This document shows positions 56,297 through 64,000 of a stretch of 64,000 nucleotides of DNA, in pieces. The DNA is from Pseudomonas sp. ATCC PTA-122608 (GTDB lineage Bacteria > Pseudomonadota > Gammaproteobacteria > Pseudomonadales > Pseudomonadaceae): the NCBI RefSeq assembly GCF_001952855.1, contig NZ_LPNO01000003.1:109503-173502 (forward strand). The letters run 5' to 3'. A program made the position numbers and the translations under genes. The notes beneath the pieces were generated by a model that was given only the letters and a program-made list of their open reading frames with translations, was not told where the DNA came from and searched no databases. Each line of letters begins with the position of its first letter. Positions within the stretch are counted from its first letter, which is position 1.

Positions 56297-56481
56297 CACG
56301 GGGCACCCACGGCAATTGTGGCCGGCGCGCTCTGACGGCGCGTCCTGGTAGAGCAACAGCAAGTTTTGCGCCACGCCAGCGGCATTGCCACTGGGTGGAT
56401 AGCAACCGTCGATTAAGTGGATAACGCACCGACTTTTCCGACAATCGCCTTGCTAGACAGTAGCGCATTCCACCACTGCCC

Positions 56482-56497
56482 TGCACCGCCGTGGGTA
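56482..56497 (+). promoter_or_regulatory. Weak candidate AntR half-site upstream of antA
   Basis: TGCA (56482-56485), seven bases, GGGTA (56493-56497) resembles the XylS-type half-site TGCA-N6-GGNTA but with one extra spacer base. It lies about 110 bases before antA in the divergent antR-antA spacer. A second half-site was not found, so this is tentative. Confidence 0.25.
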
Positions 56498-56608
56498 TTT
56501 GGTGCCCAACTAAGTGGCCCACCTTCCCCCATTAACCGGATAGCCCGCCACCCCGCCGCAGCCTCTTAATGGCCTACCCGTTTAGCCATTATCAAAAAGG
56601 TGCCTCCC

Positions 56609-58000
56609 ATGAGTGGTGCAAGAAGCGTCGAGCAGTGGAAAAGCTTTATCGAAGGCTGCCTGGACTTTCGTCCGGTGGATGAAGTGTTCCGCATCGCCCG
56701 GGACATGTTCACCGAGCCGGAGCTGTTTGATCTGGAGATGGAACTGATCTTCGAAAAGAACTGGATCTACGCCTGCCACGAAAGCGAATTGGCCAACAAG
56801 CATGACTTCATCACTATGCGCGCCGGGCGCCAGCCGATGATCATCACCCGCGACGGCGAAGGCCAGCTCAACGCACTGATCAACGCCTGCCAGCACCGCG
56901 GCACCACCCTGACGCGGGTCGGCAAGGGCAACCAGTCCACCTTCACCTGCCCGTTCCACGCCTGGTGCTACAAGAGCGATGGCCGGCTGGCGAAGGTCAA
57001 GGCGCCGGGGGAATACCCCGAAGGGTTCGACAAAGCCACTCGCGGCCTGAAAAAGGCGCGGATCGAGAGCTACAAGGGCTTCGTGTTTATCAGCCTGGAC
57101 GTGAACGGCACCAATAGCCTGCAAGACTTCCTCGGCGACGCCAAAGTGTTCTTCGACATGATGGTCGCCCAGTCGGCCACCGGTGAACTGGAAGTGCTGC
57201 CGGGCAAATCGGCCTACACCTACGACGGCAACTGGAAACTGCAAAACGAAAACGGCCTGGACGGTTATCACGTCAGCACCGTGCACTACAACTACGTGGC
57301 CACGGTGCAGCACCGCCAGCAGGTCAACACTGAAAACGGTACCGGCTCTGGCACGACCCTGGACTACAGCAAGCTCGGCGCCGGCGACGCGAATACCGAT
57401 GACGGCTGGTTCGCCTTCAACAATGGCCACAGCCTGCTGTTCAGTGACATGCCGAATCCGACGGTCCGCTCCGGCTACGCCACCATCATGCCGCGCCTGA
57501 TCGAAGAACACGGTCAGCAAAAAGCCGAGTGGATGATGCACCGCCTGCGCAACCTGAACATCTACCCGAGCCTGTTCTTTCTGGACCAGATCAGCTCGCA
57601 GTTGCGGATCATCCGCCCCATCGCCTGGAACAAGACCGAGATCATCAGCCAGTGCCTGGGGGTGAAAGGCGAGTCTGACGCCGACCGAGAAAACCGCATT
57701 CGCCAGTTCGAGGATTTCTTCAACGTTTCCGGTATGGGCACGCCGGATGACCTGGTGGAATTTCGCGAAGCCCAGCGCGGCTTCCAGGGCCGCCTGGAGC
57801 GCTGGAGCGATATCTCCCGTGGCAGCCATCGCTGGGAAACCGGGCCGACGCCCAATAGCGAATCCATCGGCATCCAGCCGGCGATGACCGGCACCGAATT
57901 CACCCACGAAGGGCTGTACGTCAACCAGCACCGCAACTGGCAGAAATTCCTGCTGGACGGGCTCGATGCCCAAGCCCTGAAACTGCGGGAGGTGAAATGA
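56609..58000 (+). CDS. antA: Anthranilate 1,2-dioxygenase, large (alpha) subunit
   Basis: 463 residues, Rieske-type oxygenase that with AntB and AntC converts anthranilate to catechol, CO2 and ammonia. Rieske ligands: Cys94 and His96 (NACQHRGTTL), Cys114 and His117 (FTCPFHAWCY). Mononuclear iron ligands His221 and His226 (GLDGYHVSTVHYNYV). I choose AntA over BenA because the N-terminus MSGARSVEQWKSFIE and the 463-residue length fit AntA, while BenA is about ten residues shorter and differs at the start, and because the block supplies anthranilate through kynU. The ATG at 56609 has AAGGTG eight bases ahead. Confidence 0.92.
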   Translation: MSGARSVEQWKSFIEGCLDFRPVDEVFRIARDMFTEPELFDLEMELIFEKNWIYACHESELANKHDFITMRAGRQPMIITRDGEGQLNALINACQHRGTTLTRVGKGNQSTFTCPFHAWCYKSDGRLAKVKAPGEYPEGFDKATRGLKKARIESYKGFVFISLDVNGTNSLQDFLGDAKVFFDMMVAQSATGELEVLPGKSAYTYDGNWKLQNENGLDGYHVSTVHYNYVATVQHRQQVNTENGTGSGTTLDYSKLGAGDANTDDGWFAFNNGHSLLFSDMPNPTVRSGYATIMPRLIEEHGQQKAEWMMHRLRNLNIYPSLFFLDQISSQLRIIRPIAWNKTEIISQCLGVKGESDADRENRIRQFEDFFNVSGMGTPDDLVEFREAQRGFQGRLERWSDISRGSHRWETGPTPNSESIGIQPAMTGTEFTHEGLYVNQHRNWQKFLLDGLDAQALKLREVK

Positions 58001-58491
58001 TGAATGCGCAATTGCAGTACCGAATCGAACAGTTTTTTTACCGTAAATCCGAGCTGTGCGATGCACAGGATTGGGACGCGTATGTGCAGTTGTTCGACCC
58101 GCAGAGTGAGTTTCATCTGCCGCAGTGGGATTCGGAACACGTCTACACCCGCGACCCGAAGCGCGAGATGTCGCTGATCTACTACGCCAACCGCTCGGGC
58201 CTGGAGGATCGGGTGTTTCGGTTGCGCACGGGCAAGGCCGCGTCGGCCACGCCGATGCCGAGGACGCTGCATCTGATCAACAACGTGCGGATTGCCGAGC
58301 AACCGGACGGGCTGCTGGAAGTGAAGCTGAACTGGCACACGCTGTTCTATCGGCTGGCGACGTCGGAGCAGTTCTACGGCAGCGCCACTTACAGCCTCAA
58401 GCCCGATGGCGACAGCTGGCTGATCACCCGCAAGCATGCGCTGCTGCTCAACGACACCATCAACTCGGTGCTGGATTTCTATCACCTGTGA
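57997..58491 (+). CDS. antB: Anthranilate 1,2-dioxygenase, small (beta) subunit
   Basis: 164 residues with the NTF2-like fold of ring-hydroxylating dioxygenase beta subunits: RIEQFFYRKSELCDAQDWDA near the start, DPKREMSLIYYANRSGLEDR, and the closing KHALLLNDTINSVLDFYHL. It forms the alpha3beta3 oxygenase with AntA and has no catalytic metal. The start overlaps the antA stop (ATGATGA), so translation is coupled. Confidence 0.95.
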   Translation: MMNAQLQYRIEQFFYRKSELCDAQDWDAYVQLFDPQSEFHLPQWDSEHVYTRDPKREMSLIYYANRSGLEDRVFRLRTGKAASATPMPRTLHLINNVRIAEQPDGLLEVKLNWHTLFYRLATSEQFYGSATYSLKPDGDSWLITRKHALLLNDTINSVLDFYHL

Positions 58492-58507
58492 GCTGATGCA
58501 TTACACC

Positions 58508-58617
58508 TGTGGCGAGGGAGCTTGCTCCCGCTGGACCGGGCTGGCGTTCCAGTGCGTAGCGCTCCCAGTTTTTTGGGGCTGCTGCGCAGCCCAGCGGGAG
58601 CAAGCTCCCTCGCCACA
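58508..58617. repeat. REP doublet inside the antABC operon (GAGGGAGCTTGCTCCC type)
   Basis: TGTGGCGAGGGAGCTTGCTC.. at left and ..GGGAGCAAGCTCCCTCGCCA CA at right, with GGGGCTGCTGCGCAGCCC as an extra hairpin in the middle. It separates antB from antC by 169 bases in an otherwise tightly packed operon. Confidence 0.9.
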
Positions 58618-58660
58618 AGTAAATCGCAGGCATAACAATCAAACTCGCGGAGTTCTGCGA

Positions 58661-59668
58661 ATGAATCACAAAGTGGCCTTCAGTTTTGCCGACGGCAAGA
58701 CCCTGTTTTTCCCGGTGGGCGCCAATGAGATCCTGCTGGACGCAGCCTTGCGCAACGGCATCAAGATCCCGCTCGACTGCCGCGAAGGCGTGTGCGGCAC
58801 TTGTCAGGGCCGTTGCGAGTCCGGCGATTTCACTCAGGACTATGTGGATGAGGAAGCCCTCTCCAGCCTCGACCTGCAACAACGCAAAATGCTCAGTTGC
58901 CAGACCCGGGTCCAGTCCGACGCGGCGTTTTATTTCGATTTTGATTCCAGCCTGTGCAACGCGCCGGGGCCAGTGCAAATCCGCAGCACGGTGAGCAATG
59001 TGCAGCAGATCTCGACCAGCACCGCGATCCTGCACCTGCAGCTGGAAAACTCATTGGACTTTTTGCCGGGCCAATACGCCCGCCTGTCGATTCCCGGCAC
59101 CGACAGTTGGCGCTCCTACTCTTTCGCCAACCGCCCGGGCAATCAATTGCAGTTCCTGATCCGCCTGCTGCCCGATGGCGTGATGAGCAACTACATCCGC
59201 GAGCGCTGCCAGGTAGGCGATGAGCTGCTGCTGGAGGCGCCATTGGGTGCCTTCTACCTTCGGCATGTCACCCGACCGCTGGTGTTGGTGGCCGGCGGCA
59301 CCGGCTTATCGGCGCTGCTGGGCATGCTTGACGACCTGGCCGCCAGCGCCTGCCAACAGCCGGTGCACCTGTATTACGGCGTGCGCGGCGCGGCCGATCT
59401 GTGCGAGGCCGCCCGCATCGCCGCTTATGCCGAAAAAATCCCAAACTTTCGCTACACCGAAGTACTCAGCGATCCGCCTTCCGATTGGGCCGGCAAGCGT
59501 GGCTACCTCACCGAGCATTTCGACCTGGCCGAATTGCGGGATCAATCGGCAGATATGTACGTGTGCGGCCCGCCGCCGATGGTCGAATCCATCAAACAAT
59601 GGCTGCTGGATCAGGCACTTGATGGCGTTCAGCTGTATTACGAAAAGTTTACCGAGAGTAATATCTGA
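58661..59668 (+). CDS. antC: Anthranilate 1,2-dioxygenase, reductase subunit
   Basis: 335 residues from the ATG at 58661 with GGAG seven bases ahead. It passes electrons from NADH to the Rieske centre of AntA. N-terminal plant-type ferredoxin: CREGVCGTCQGRCESGD holds three of the four cluster cysteines and MLSCQTRV the fourth. FAD domain: PGQYARLSIPG and WRSYSFANRPG (the RxYSF motif). NAD domain: VLVAGGTGLSALLGML and the late MYVCGPPPMVES. Complete. Confidence 0.95.
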   Translation: MNHKVAFSFADGKTLFFPVGANEILLDAALRNGIKIPLDCREGVCGTCQGRCESGDFTQDYVDEEALSSLDLQQRKMLSCQTRVQSDAAFYFDFDSSLCNAPGPVQIRSTVSNVQQISTSTAILHLQLENSLDFLPGQYARLSIPGTDSWRSYSFANRPGNQLQFLIRLLPDGVMSNYIRERCQVGDELLLEAPLGAFYLRHVTRPLVLVAGGTGLSALLGMLDDLAASACQQPVHLYYGVRGAADLCEAARIAAYAEKIPNFRYTEVLSDPPSDWAGKRGYLTEHFDLAELRDQSADMYVCGPPPMVESIKQWLLDQALDGVQLYYEKFTESNI

Positions 59669-59739
59669 CCCCTCAGCGGTATGAGGGGCTGGTTCGGTGT
59701 GCGATCAACCCTGAAAAAAACAAGTAGAAGGGAATGTTA

Positions 59740-61140
59740 ATGGCGGATGACATGGTTAACCCGGTGGGCCTCAAGCGTGGCCTGAAGAACCGGCATATTC
59801 AGCTGATTGCCTTGGGAGGGGCGATCGGGACCGGGCTGTTCCTCGGCTCGGCGGGCGTGCTCAAGTCGGCGGGGCCGTCGATGATCCTGGGCTATGCGGT
59901 AGCCGGTTTCATCGCGTTCCTGATCATGCGCCAGCTGGGCGAGATGATCGTCGAGGAACCGGTAGCCGGCTCCTTCAGCCATTTTGCCCACAAATACTGG
60001 GGCGGTTACGCAGGCTTCCTCGCCGGCTGGAACTACTGGGTACTCTACGTGCTGGTAGGCATGGCCGAGCTGACAGCGGTGGGCAAGTACATCCAGTTCT
60101 GGTGGCCGGAAATTCCAACCTGGGCCAGTGCGGTGGTGTTCTTTGTGCTGGTCAACCTGATCAACACGCTCAACGTGAAGTTCTTCGGTGAGACCGAGTT
60201 CTGGTTCGCGATCATCAAGGTGGTGGCGATTGTCGGCATGATCGTGCTCGGCTGCTACCTGTTGTTCAGCGGCACCGGCGGCCCGCAAGCCTCGGTGAGC
60301 AACCTGTGGAGCCACGGCGGGTTCTTCCCGAACGGCGGCATGGGATTGTTGATGTCCATGGCGTTCATCATGTTCTCGTTCGGCGGCCTGGAGCTGGTGG
60401 GTATTACCGCCGCCGAAGCCAGCGAGCCCCGCAAGGTGATCCCGAAGGCGATCAACCAGGTGGTGTACCGGATCCTGATTTTCTACGTCGGCGCACTTAC
60501 CGTGCTGCTGTCGTTGTACCCATGGGATCAACTGCTGCAAACCCTCGGCGCATCGGGCGATGCCTACAGCGGCAGCCCGTTCGTGCAGATCTTCTCGCTG
60601 ATCGGTAACGACACCGCCGCCCACATCCTCAACTTCGTGGTCCTGACCGCGGCGCTGTCGGTGTACAACAGCGGCGTGTACTGCAACAGCCGCATGCTGT
60701 TCGGCCTGGCCGAGCAAGGCGATGCGCCGAAAGCGCTGATGAAGCTGAACAAGCAAGGCGTGCCTCTGCGTGCCCTGGGTATTTCGGCCCTGGTGACGCT
60801 GCTGTGCGTGGTGATCAACTACGTCGCACCGCATGACGCACTGGAGCTGTTGTTTGCGCTGGTGGTTGCCTCGCTGATGATCAACTGGGCGCTGATCAGC
60901 CTGACCCACATCAAGTTCCGCAAGGCCATGGGCGAGCAAGGCGTGGTGCCGACGTTCAAGACCTTCTGGTTCCCGTTCAGCAACTACCTGTGCCTGGCGT
61001 TCATGCTGATGATTATCTGCGTGATGCTGGCGATTCCGGGTGTACGGGCGTCGGTGTATGCGATTCCGGTTTGGGTCGGGATTATCTATGTGGCGTACCG
61101 GTTGCGGTTGAATAACGCGAAGGCAGTAACAGCGCAATAA
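59740..61140 (+). CDS. aroP: Aromatic amino acid permease, AroP-like
   Basis: 466 residues with twelve predicted helices. The sequence is very close in character to AroP/PheP: LIALGGAIGTGLFLGSAGVL, IAFLIMRQLGEMIVEEPVAG, SFSHFAHKYWGGYAGFLAGW and NYWVLYVLVGMAELTAVGKY. It imports Trp, Phe and Tyr by proton symport. The second of two in-frame ATGs (59740) is chosen for its spacing from AAGGGA. It follows antC by 71 bases on the same strand, so tryptophan uptake is placed next to its degradation genes. Confidence 0.9.
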   Translation: MADDMVNPVGLKRGLKNRHIQLIALGGAIGTGLFLGSAGVLKSAGPSMILGYAVAGFIAFLIMRQLGEMIVEEPVAGSFSHFAHKYWGGYAGFLAGWNYWVLYVLVGMAELTAVGKYIQFWWPEIPTWASAVVFFVLVNLINTLNVKFFGETEFWFAIIKVVAIVGMIVLGCYLLFSGTGGPQASVSNLWSHGGFFPNGGMGLLMSMAFIMFSFGGLELVGITAAEASEPRKVIPKAINQVVYRILIFYVGALTVLLSLYPWDQLLQTLGASGDAYSGSPFVQIFSLIGNDTAAHILNFVVLTAALSVYNSGVYCNSRMLFGLAEQGDAPKALMKLNKQGVPLRALGISALVTLLCVVINYVAPHDALELLFALVVASLMINWALISLTHIKFRKAMGEQGVVPTFKTFWFPFSNYLCLAFMLMIICVMLAIPGVRASVYAIPVWVGIIYVAYRLRLNNAKAVTAQ

Positions 61141-61144
61141 CCCA

Positions 61145-61250
61145 TGTGGGAGCGGGCTTGTGTGGGAGCGGGCTTGCTCGCGAAGGCGTCGTGTCAGTCA
61201 CCTGATGTATTGACTGACCCACCGCTTTCGCGAGCAAGCCCGCTCCCACA
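61145..61250. repeat. REP doublet with an extra truncated arm
   Basis: TGTGGGAGCGGGCTTG occurs first alone (61145-61160) and then again as a full arm TGTGGGAGCGGGCTTGCTCG..CGAA (61161-61184), with the inverse arm ending at 61250. This gives three arms. It lies between the convergent aroP and kynA genes. Confidence 0.9.
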
Positions 61251-61270
61251 TTTTGATCGTATTCCAAATG

Positions 61271-61305
61271 AAAAGCCCCGGTACTGATGAGTACCGGGGC
61301 TTTTT
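61271..61305. terminator. Bidirectional terminator between aroP and kynA
   Basis: AAAAGCCCCGGTACT (61271-61285), loop GATG, AGTACCGGGGCTTTTT: a 15-base-pair stem with A and T runs at both ends, so it works for aroP on the plus strand and for kynA on the minus strand. Confidence 0.95.
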
Positions 61306-61317
61306 GTTGGGCCTTGA

Positions 61318-62175
61318 TTACAACGTGGAACGCACTCGCCACAGCTCGGGGAACAGCACGGTGTCGAGCATCTTGCGCAGGTAGCCCACGCCTTCGGTGC
61401 CGCCCGTACCGGGCTGGAAGCCGATGATCCGCTCCACGGTGGTGACATGGCGGAACCGCCACTGGCGGAAGGAATCTTCCAGGTCGATAAACTTTTCGGC
61501 CAGTTGGTACAGGTCCCAATAACGGCTCGGATCGCGATAAACCTCGCGCCACGCCGCCTCCACGGATTCATCGTGGACCGTCGGCGCCGTCGGGTCGCAT
61601 TCGGCACGCTTGGGGTCGATCGCCAGCCCGGCCTTGGCCATCAGGTTGATCGCCTCGTCATACAGCGACGGCGTGGCAATCGCCACTTTCAACTCGTTCA
61701 ACAAGTCCGGGCGATGGGCGTGGGGCCGCAACAGCGCCGCGCTTTTATTGCCGAGGATGAATTCGATTTCCCGGTACTGGAACGACTGGAAGCCCGACGA
61801 CTGGCCCAGGTACGGGCGAATCGACTTGTACTCCGACGGCGTCATGGTCGCCAGCACCGCCCAGGCGTGCACCAGTTGGTCAAAGATTCGCGACACCCGC
61901 GCCAGCATCTTGAACGCCGGTGGCAACTCACCCAGGCGTACGTGTTCACGCGCGGCCTTGAGTTCGTGAAGCATCAGCTTCATCCACAGCTCCGAGGTCT
62001 GGTGCTGGATGATGAACAGCATTTCGTTATGGTCCGGCGACAGCGGATGCTGGGCGCTGAGTACTTTGCCCAGGTCCAGGTAGTCGCCATAGCTCATGGA
62101 CTCGGAAAAATTCAGCTCGGCGTTATGCCATTCTTCCGGCGGCTGGTAGTCAGGGGAGAAAGGACACTGGCTCAT
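61318..62175 (-). CDS. kynA: Tryptophan 2,3-dioxygenase
   Basis: 285 residues from the ATG at 62175, which overlaps the kynB stop as ATGA. This heme enzyme opens the indole ring of tryptophan to N-formylkynurenine. The typical core is present: [40 protein letters not shown] with the distal histidine, [14 protein letters not shown], and the proximal-histidine region [16 protein letters not shown], followed by [14 protein letters not shown]. First committed step of the pathway in this block. Confidence 0.97.
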   Translation of the reverse strand: MSQCPFSPDYQPPEEWHNAELNFSESMSYGDYLDLGKVLSAQHPLSPDHNEMLFIIQHQTSELWMKLMLHELKAAREHVRLGELPPAFKMLARVSRIFDQLVHAWAVLATMTPSEYKSIRPYLGQSSGFQSFQYREIEFILGNKSAALLRPHAHRPDLLNELKVAIATPSLYDEAINLMAKAGLAIDPKRAECDPTAPTVHDESVEAAWREVYRDPSRYWDLYQLAEKFIDLEDSFRQWRFRHVTTVERIIGFQPGTGGTEGVGYLRKMLDTVLFPELWRVRSTL

Positions 62176-62822
62176 CGCGTGGGCTCCTTGAGCGGGCGGA
62201 GAATGGCTCGTACCGGGCTGGCATCGAGGTTGGCAAAACGCAGCGGCAGCGCGATCAACTCGTAATCGCCCTCCGGCACCTCGTCGAGGACGATGCCTTC
62301 GAGAATCGCCATGCCATGACGGGCGACGGCGTTGTGGGAGTCCATGGTCTTGGACTGTTGCGGGTCCAGGGACGGCGTGTCGATGCCGATCAGGCGCACA
62401 CCGAGGCTGGCCAGCAGCTCGACGGTTTGCGGGGCAACGGCGGTGAAATTCGAATCCCAGGTATCCAGCGGCACCTGTTGATAAGTGCGCAGCAGCACAC
62501 GCTCCGGCAGGTTCTCCAGGCGGCCTTCCAACTGATGTGGCTGCACCAGCGCGCCGCAGCCCAGGCAATGCAGCACCCGGCACGGGCCCATGTACACATC
62601 CAGGGACACTTCGCCGATGGGCGCACCGTCAGCGCTGTAGTGCAACGGCGCGTCCACATGGGCGCCGGTGTGGGGCGACAGGGTGATGCGCCCGACATTT
62701 ACCGGGCACTCGGGGCCGAACTGCCACACGCGCTCTTCCTGAAACGGCGTATCACCCGGCCAGGTCGGGGTCGCGGTGCTCAAGGGCGGGCTGATGTCCC
62801 ACCACGTTGTTATTGGATTCAT
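62172..62822 (-). CDS. kynB: Kynurenine formamidase (arylformamidase)
   Basis: 216 residues from the ATG at 62822. KynB hydrolyses N-formylkynurenine to kynurenine and formate. The cyclase-family metal motif is in [15 protein letters not shown] (HxGxHxDxxxH), with [18 protein letters not shown] before it and [20 protein letters not shown] after. First of a two-gene kynB-kynA operon. Confidence 0.96.
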   Translation of the reverse strand: MNPITTWWDISPPLSTATPTWPGDTPFQEERVWQFGPECPVNVGRITLSPHTGAHVDAPLHYSADGAPIGEVSLDVYMGPCRVLHCLGCGALVQPHQLEGRLENLPERVLLRTYQQVPLDTWDSNFTAVAPQTVELLASLGVRLIGIDTPSLDPQQSKTMDSHNAVARHGMAILEGIVLDEVPEGDYELIALPLRFANLDASPVRAILRPLKEPTR

Positions 62823-62980
62823 TTCAAGGCTCTCGGTCGTTACTGGGGTGAATGATACGAGGGCCAGCTGTAAATATTCTTGCGAATACCAGCGCAAAGC
62901 GGGAAATCTTTCGCACTTACTGCGAGGAAATGGCTGATTGGTGATTGGATGTTTCAAAGCGCCCGGTCAGGCATTGCCCC

Positions 62981-63083
62981 CTGTAGGAGCGAGCTTGCTC
63001 GCGAAAAACTCGAGGCCCCCGCGTGGAGTCAGAATGCCAACGTCATCGTTAACGACCTTCGCGAGCAAGCTCGCTCCTACAGG
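62981..63083. repeat. REP doublet (TAGGAGCGAGCTTGCTCGCGAA type)
   Basis: CTGTAGGAGCGAGCTTGCTC.. at left and ..GAGCAAGCTCGCTCCTACAG G at right. It lies in the divergent spacer between kynB and the cupin gene. Confidence 0.9.
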
Positions 63084-63199
63084 GGATCAAGATCAACGGC
63101 CGCCTGCGCTTCTGGGCATCCCGATGTCGAGTTCAGACCACAGGCGGGCGGCCCAAGGCGATAGGGTTCGGACTTCCCATCCACTGCCTCGGAACCATC

Positions 63200-63544
63200 A
63201 TGTCCAAGCCGATCACCGTACTGCGCGATACCCATCCACTGCCGGTGCTGGACGCCTGCAAATGGGAAAAACTCGAAGGCGACCCACACACCGTCAACCT
63301 CAACGCCTACACCAGCGAAGACGGCAGCAAGATCATGGGCACCTGGATCTGCACCCCGGGCAAATGGCGAGTGGAGTACGTGAAGTGGGAATACTGCCAC
63401 TTCCAGGAAGGCTACTGCGTGATCACCCCCGACGGCCTGGAGCCAATCCATTTGCGGGCTGGGGATATCTTTGTGGTGGAACCGGGGATGAAGGGAACGT
63501 GGGAAGTGGTGGAGACGGTGCGTAAGTATTTTGTGTTTGCCTGA
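63200..63544 (+). CDS. Cupin-domain protein (DUF861-like)
   Basis: 114 residues, single cupin: GTWICTPGKWRVEYVKWEYC is the first part and FQEGYCVITPDGLEPIHLRA, GDIFVVEPGMKGTWEVVE the second. Such proteins (ureidoglycine aminohydrolase-like cupins) are often annotated as DUF861. The usual metal histidines are not all obvious. Single gene; function not known. Confidence 0.85.
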   Translation: MSKPITVLRDTHPLPVLDACKWEKLEGDPHTVNLNAYTSEDGSKIMGTWICTPGKWRVEYVKWEYCHFQEGYCVITPDGLEPIHLRAGDIFVVEPGMKGTWEVVETVRKYFVFA

Positions 63545-63551
63545 CAGCCAT

Positions 63552-63663
63552 TGTGGCGAGGGGGCTTGCCCCCGTTGGACCGGGCTGGCGCTCCAGTGCG
63601 TAGCGCTCCCGCTTTTTTTGGGGCCGCTGCGCAGCCCGACGGGGGACAAGCCCCCTCGCCACA
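63552..63663. repeat. REP doublet (GAGGGGGCTTGCCCCCG type)
   Basis: TGTGGCGAGGGGGCTTGCCC.. at left and ..GGGGACAAGCCCCCTCGCCA CA at right, with GGGGCCGCTGCGCAGCCC inside. A variant of the type at 37626 and 58508, in the convergent cupin/mmsB junction. Confidence 0.88.
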
Positions 63664-63679
63664 GTTCCCGGAAAATCCC

Positions 63680-64000
63680 CTATTGGGGTTTGCGATAGCT
63701 GTTGATGATCGCCGAGAAGTCCTTGCCCCCTTCCCCACGCTGGCTCATCGATTGATACAACTGCTGCGCCACTGCACCGAGGATCACCGGTTGGTGCGCC
63801 TGGCGGGCGGCTTCAGTGGCCAGGCCAAGATCCTTGAGCATCAGTTCCGCACCAAACCCGCCGGTATAGCCCCGCGACGACGGCGCCGTTTCGATAATCC
63901 CGGGCCATGGGTTGTAGGTGTCCGAACTCCAGCAGCGCCCGGTGGAGCTGTTGATGATTCCCGCCAGCACTTGGGTGTCGATGCCCAGCGCATCGCCCAG
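63680..64000 (-). CDS. mmsB: 3-Hydroxyisobutyrate dehydrogenase, C-terminal part
   Basis: The visible 106 residues are the C-terminal helical domain of a beta-hydroxyacid dehydrogenase; the N-terminal NAD domain lies beyond the window. NSSTGRCWSSDTYNPWPGI, SRGYTGGFGAELMLKDLGLA and GEGGKDFSAIINSYRK are typical of MmsB of valine catabolism, including the substrate-site Lys in MLKDLGLA. The gene symbol is likely, but other members (such as tartronate semialdehyde reductase) share the fold. Confidence 0.85.
   Translation of the reverse strand: MGDALGIDTQVLAGIINSSTGRCWSSDTYNPWPGIIETAPSSRGYTGGFGAELMLKDLGLATEAARQAHQPVILGAVAQQLYQSMSQRGEGGKDFSAIINSYRKPQ

Noticed and set aside
56582..58066. Long minus-strand open frame across antA
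   Set aside because: It is a shadow in the antisense frame of a certain gene, with an unlike-protein composition; the same holds for the long frames opposite the permease genes at 48231-49655 and 59737-61137.
56609..59668. benABC (benzoate 1,2-dioxygenase)
   Set aside because: The N-terminus and 463-residue length of the alpha subunit, the catBCA-catR-antR-antABC order and the kynurenine genes around it all favour anthranilate dioxygenase. No benD is downstream.
37626..63663. CRISPR array
   Set aside because: The repeated palindromes are scattered in intergenic regions as inverted pairs, not as regularly spaced direct repeats, and no cas gene is present.

Overview
The window reads as a chromosomal segment of a fluorescent-group Pseudomonas. 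The support is the recC-recB order, the cat/ant/kyn catabolic genes arranged as in pseudomonads, a DUF6543-type giant toxin, and abundant Pseudomonas REP palindromes. This rests on gene content and style; no rRNA or tRNA gene is present to fix the species.

Region 1 (1-4789): the 5' part of recB (cut by the window edge) and complete recC, both on the minus strand.

Region 2 (about 4790-25680) is an accessory, defence-type island. In order it holds: a small glycine-zipper protein with a split zinc ribbon; a short RadC-like JAMM protein; a NERD nuclease/SF1 helicase fusion; a type I restriction-modification operon (hsdM-hsdS-unknown gene-broken DUF1016 nuclease-hsdR); a complete type I Zorya operon (zorA-zorB-zorC-zorD); and a Nudix-fold protein whose Nudix box has lost acidic residues. 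The Zorya plus Nudix block lies between two 95-base imperfect direct repeats (15777-15871 and 25184-25278). The island ends at an AT-rich stretch, a CCCACCA tail resembling a tRNA 3' end, and a strong terminator. No REP palindrome was seen in regions 1 and 2.

Region 3 (26022-37596): a DUF6124/DUF3077-like small protein, an exported protein of unknown function, a nucleotidyltransferase-fold protein, an ArnT-like glycosyltransferase, a 1917-residue toxin with a duplicated ChaN/Tiki-like domain, and an HBM-type chemoreceptor.

Region 4 (37769-48164) is ordinary chromosome: a VOC protein, a D-aminoacylase/RpiR/GntP operon, an LprI-like protein, a SulP transporter, an epimerase, two LysR regulators and a TauE/SafE permease.

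Region 5 (48180-62822) is a nearly continuous route for tryptophan catabolism. AroP-like uptake, KynA, KynB and KynU turn tryptophan into anthranilate plus alanine. AntABC turns anthranilate into catechol. CatA, CatB and CatC carry catechol to the beta-ketoadipate enol-lactone. Four pathway regulators (KynR, CatR, AntR and the divergent promoters they face) lie inside the block. A cupin gene and the 3' end of an mmsB-like gene close the window. Eleven REP doublets and one further palindromic repeat punctuate regions 4 and 5, mostly at convergent gene ends.
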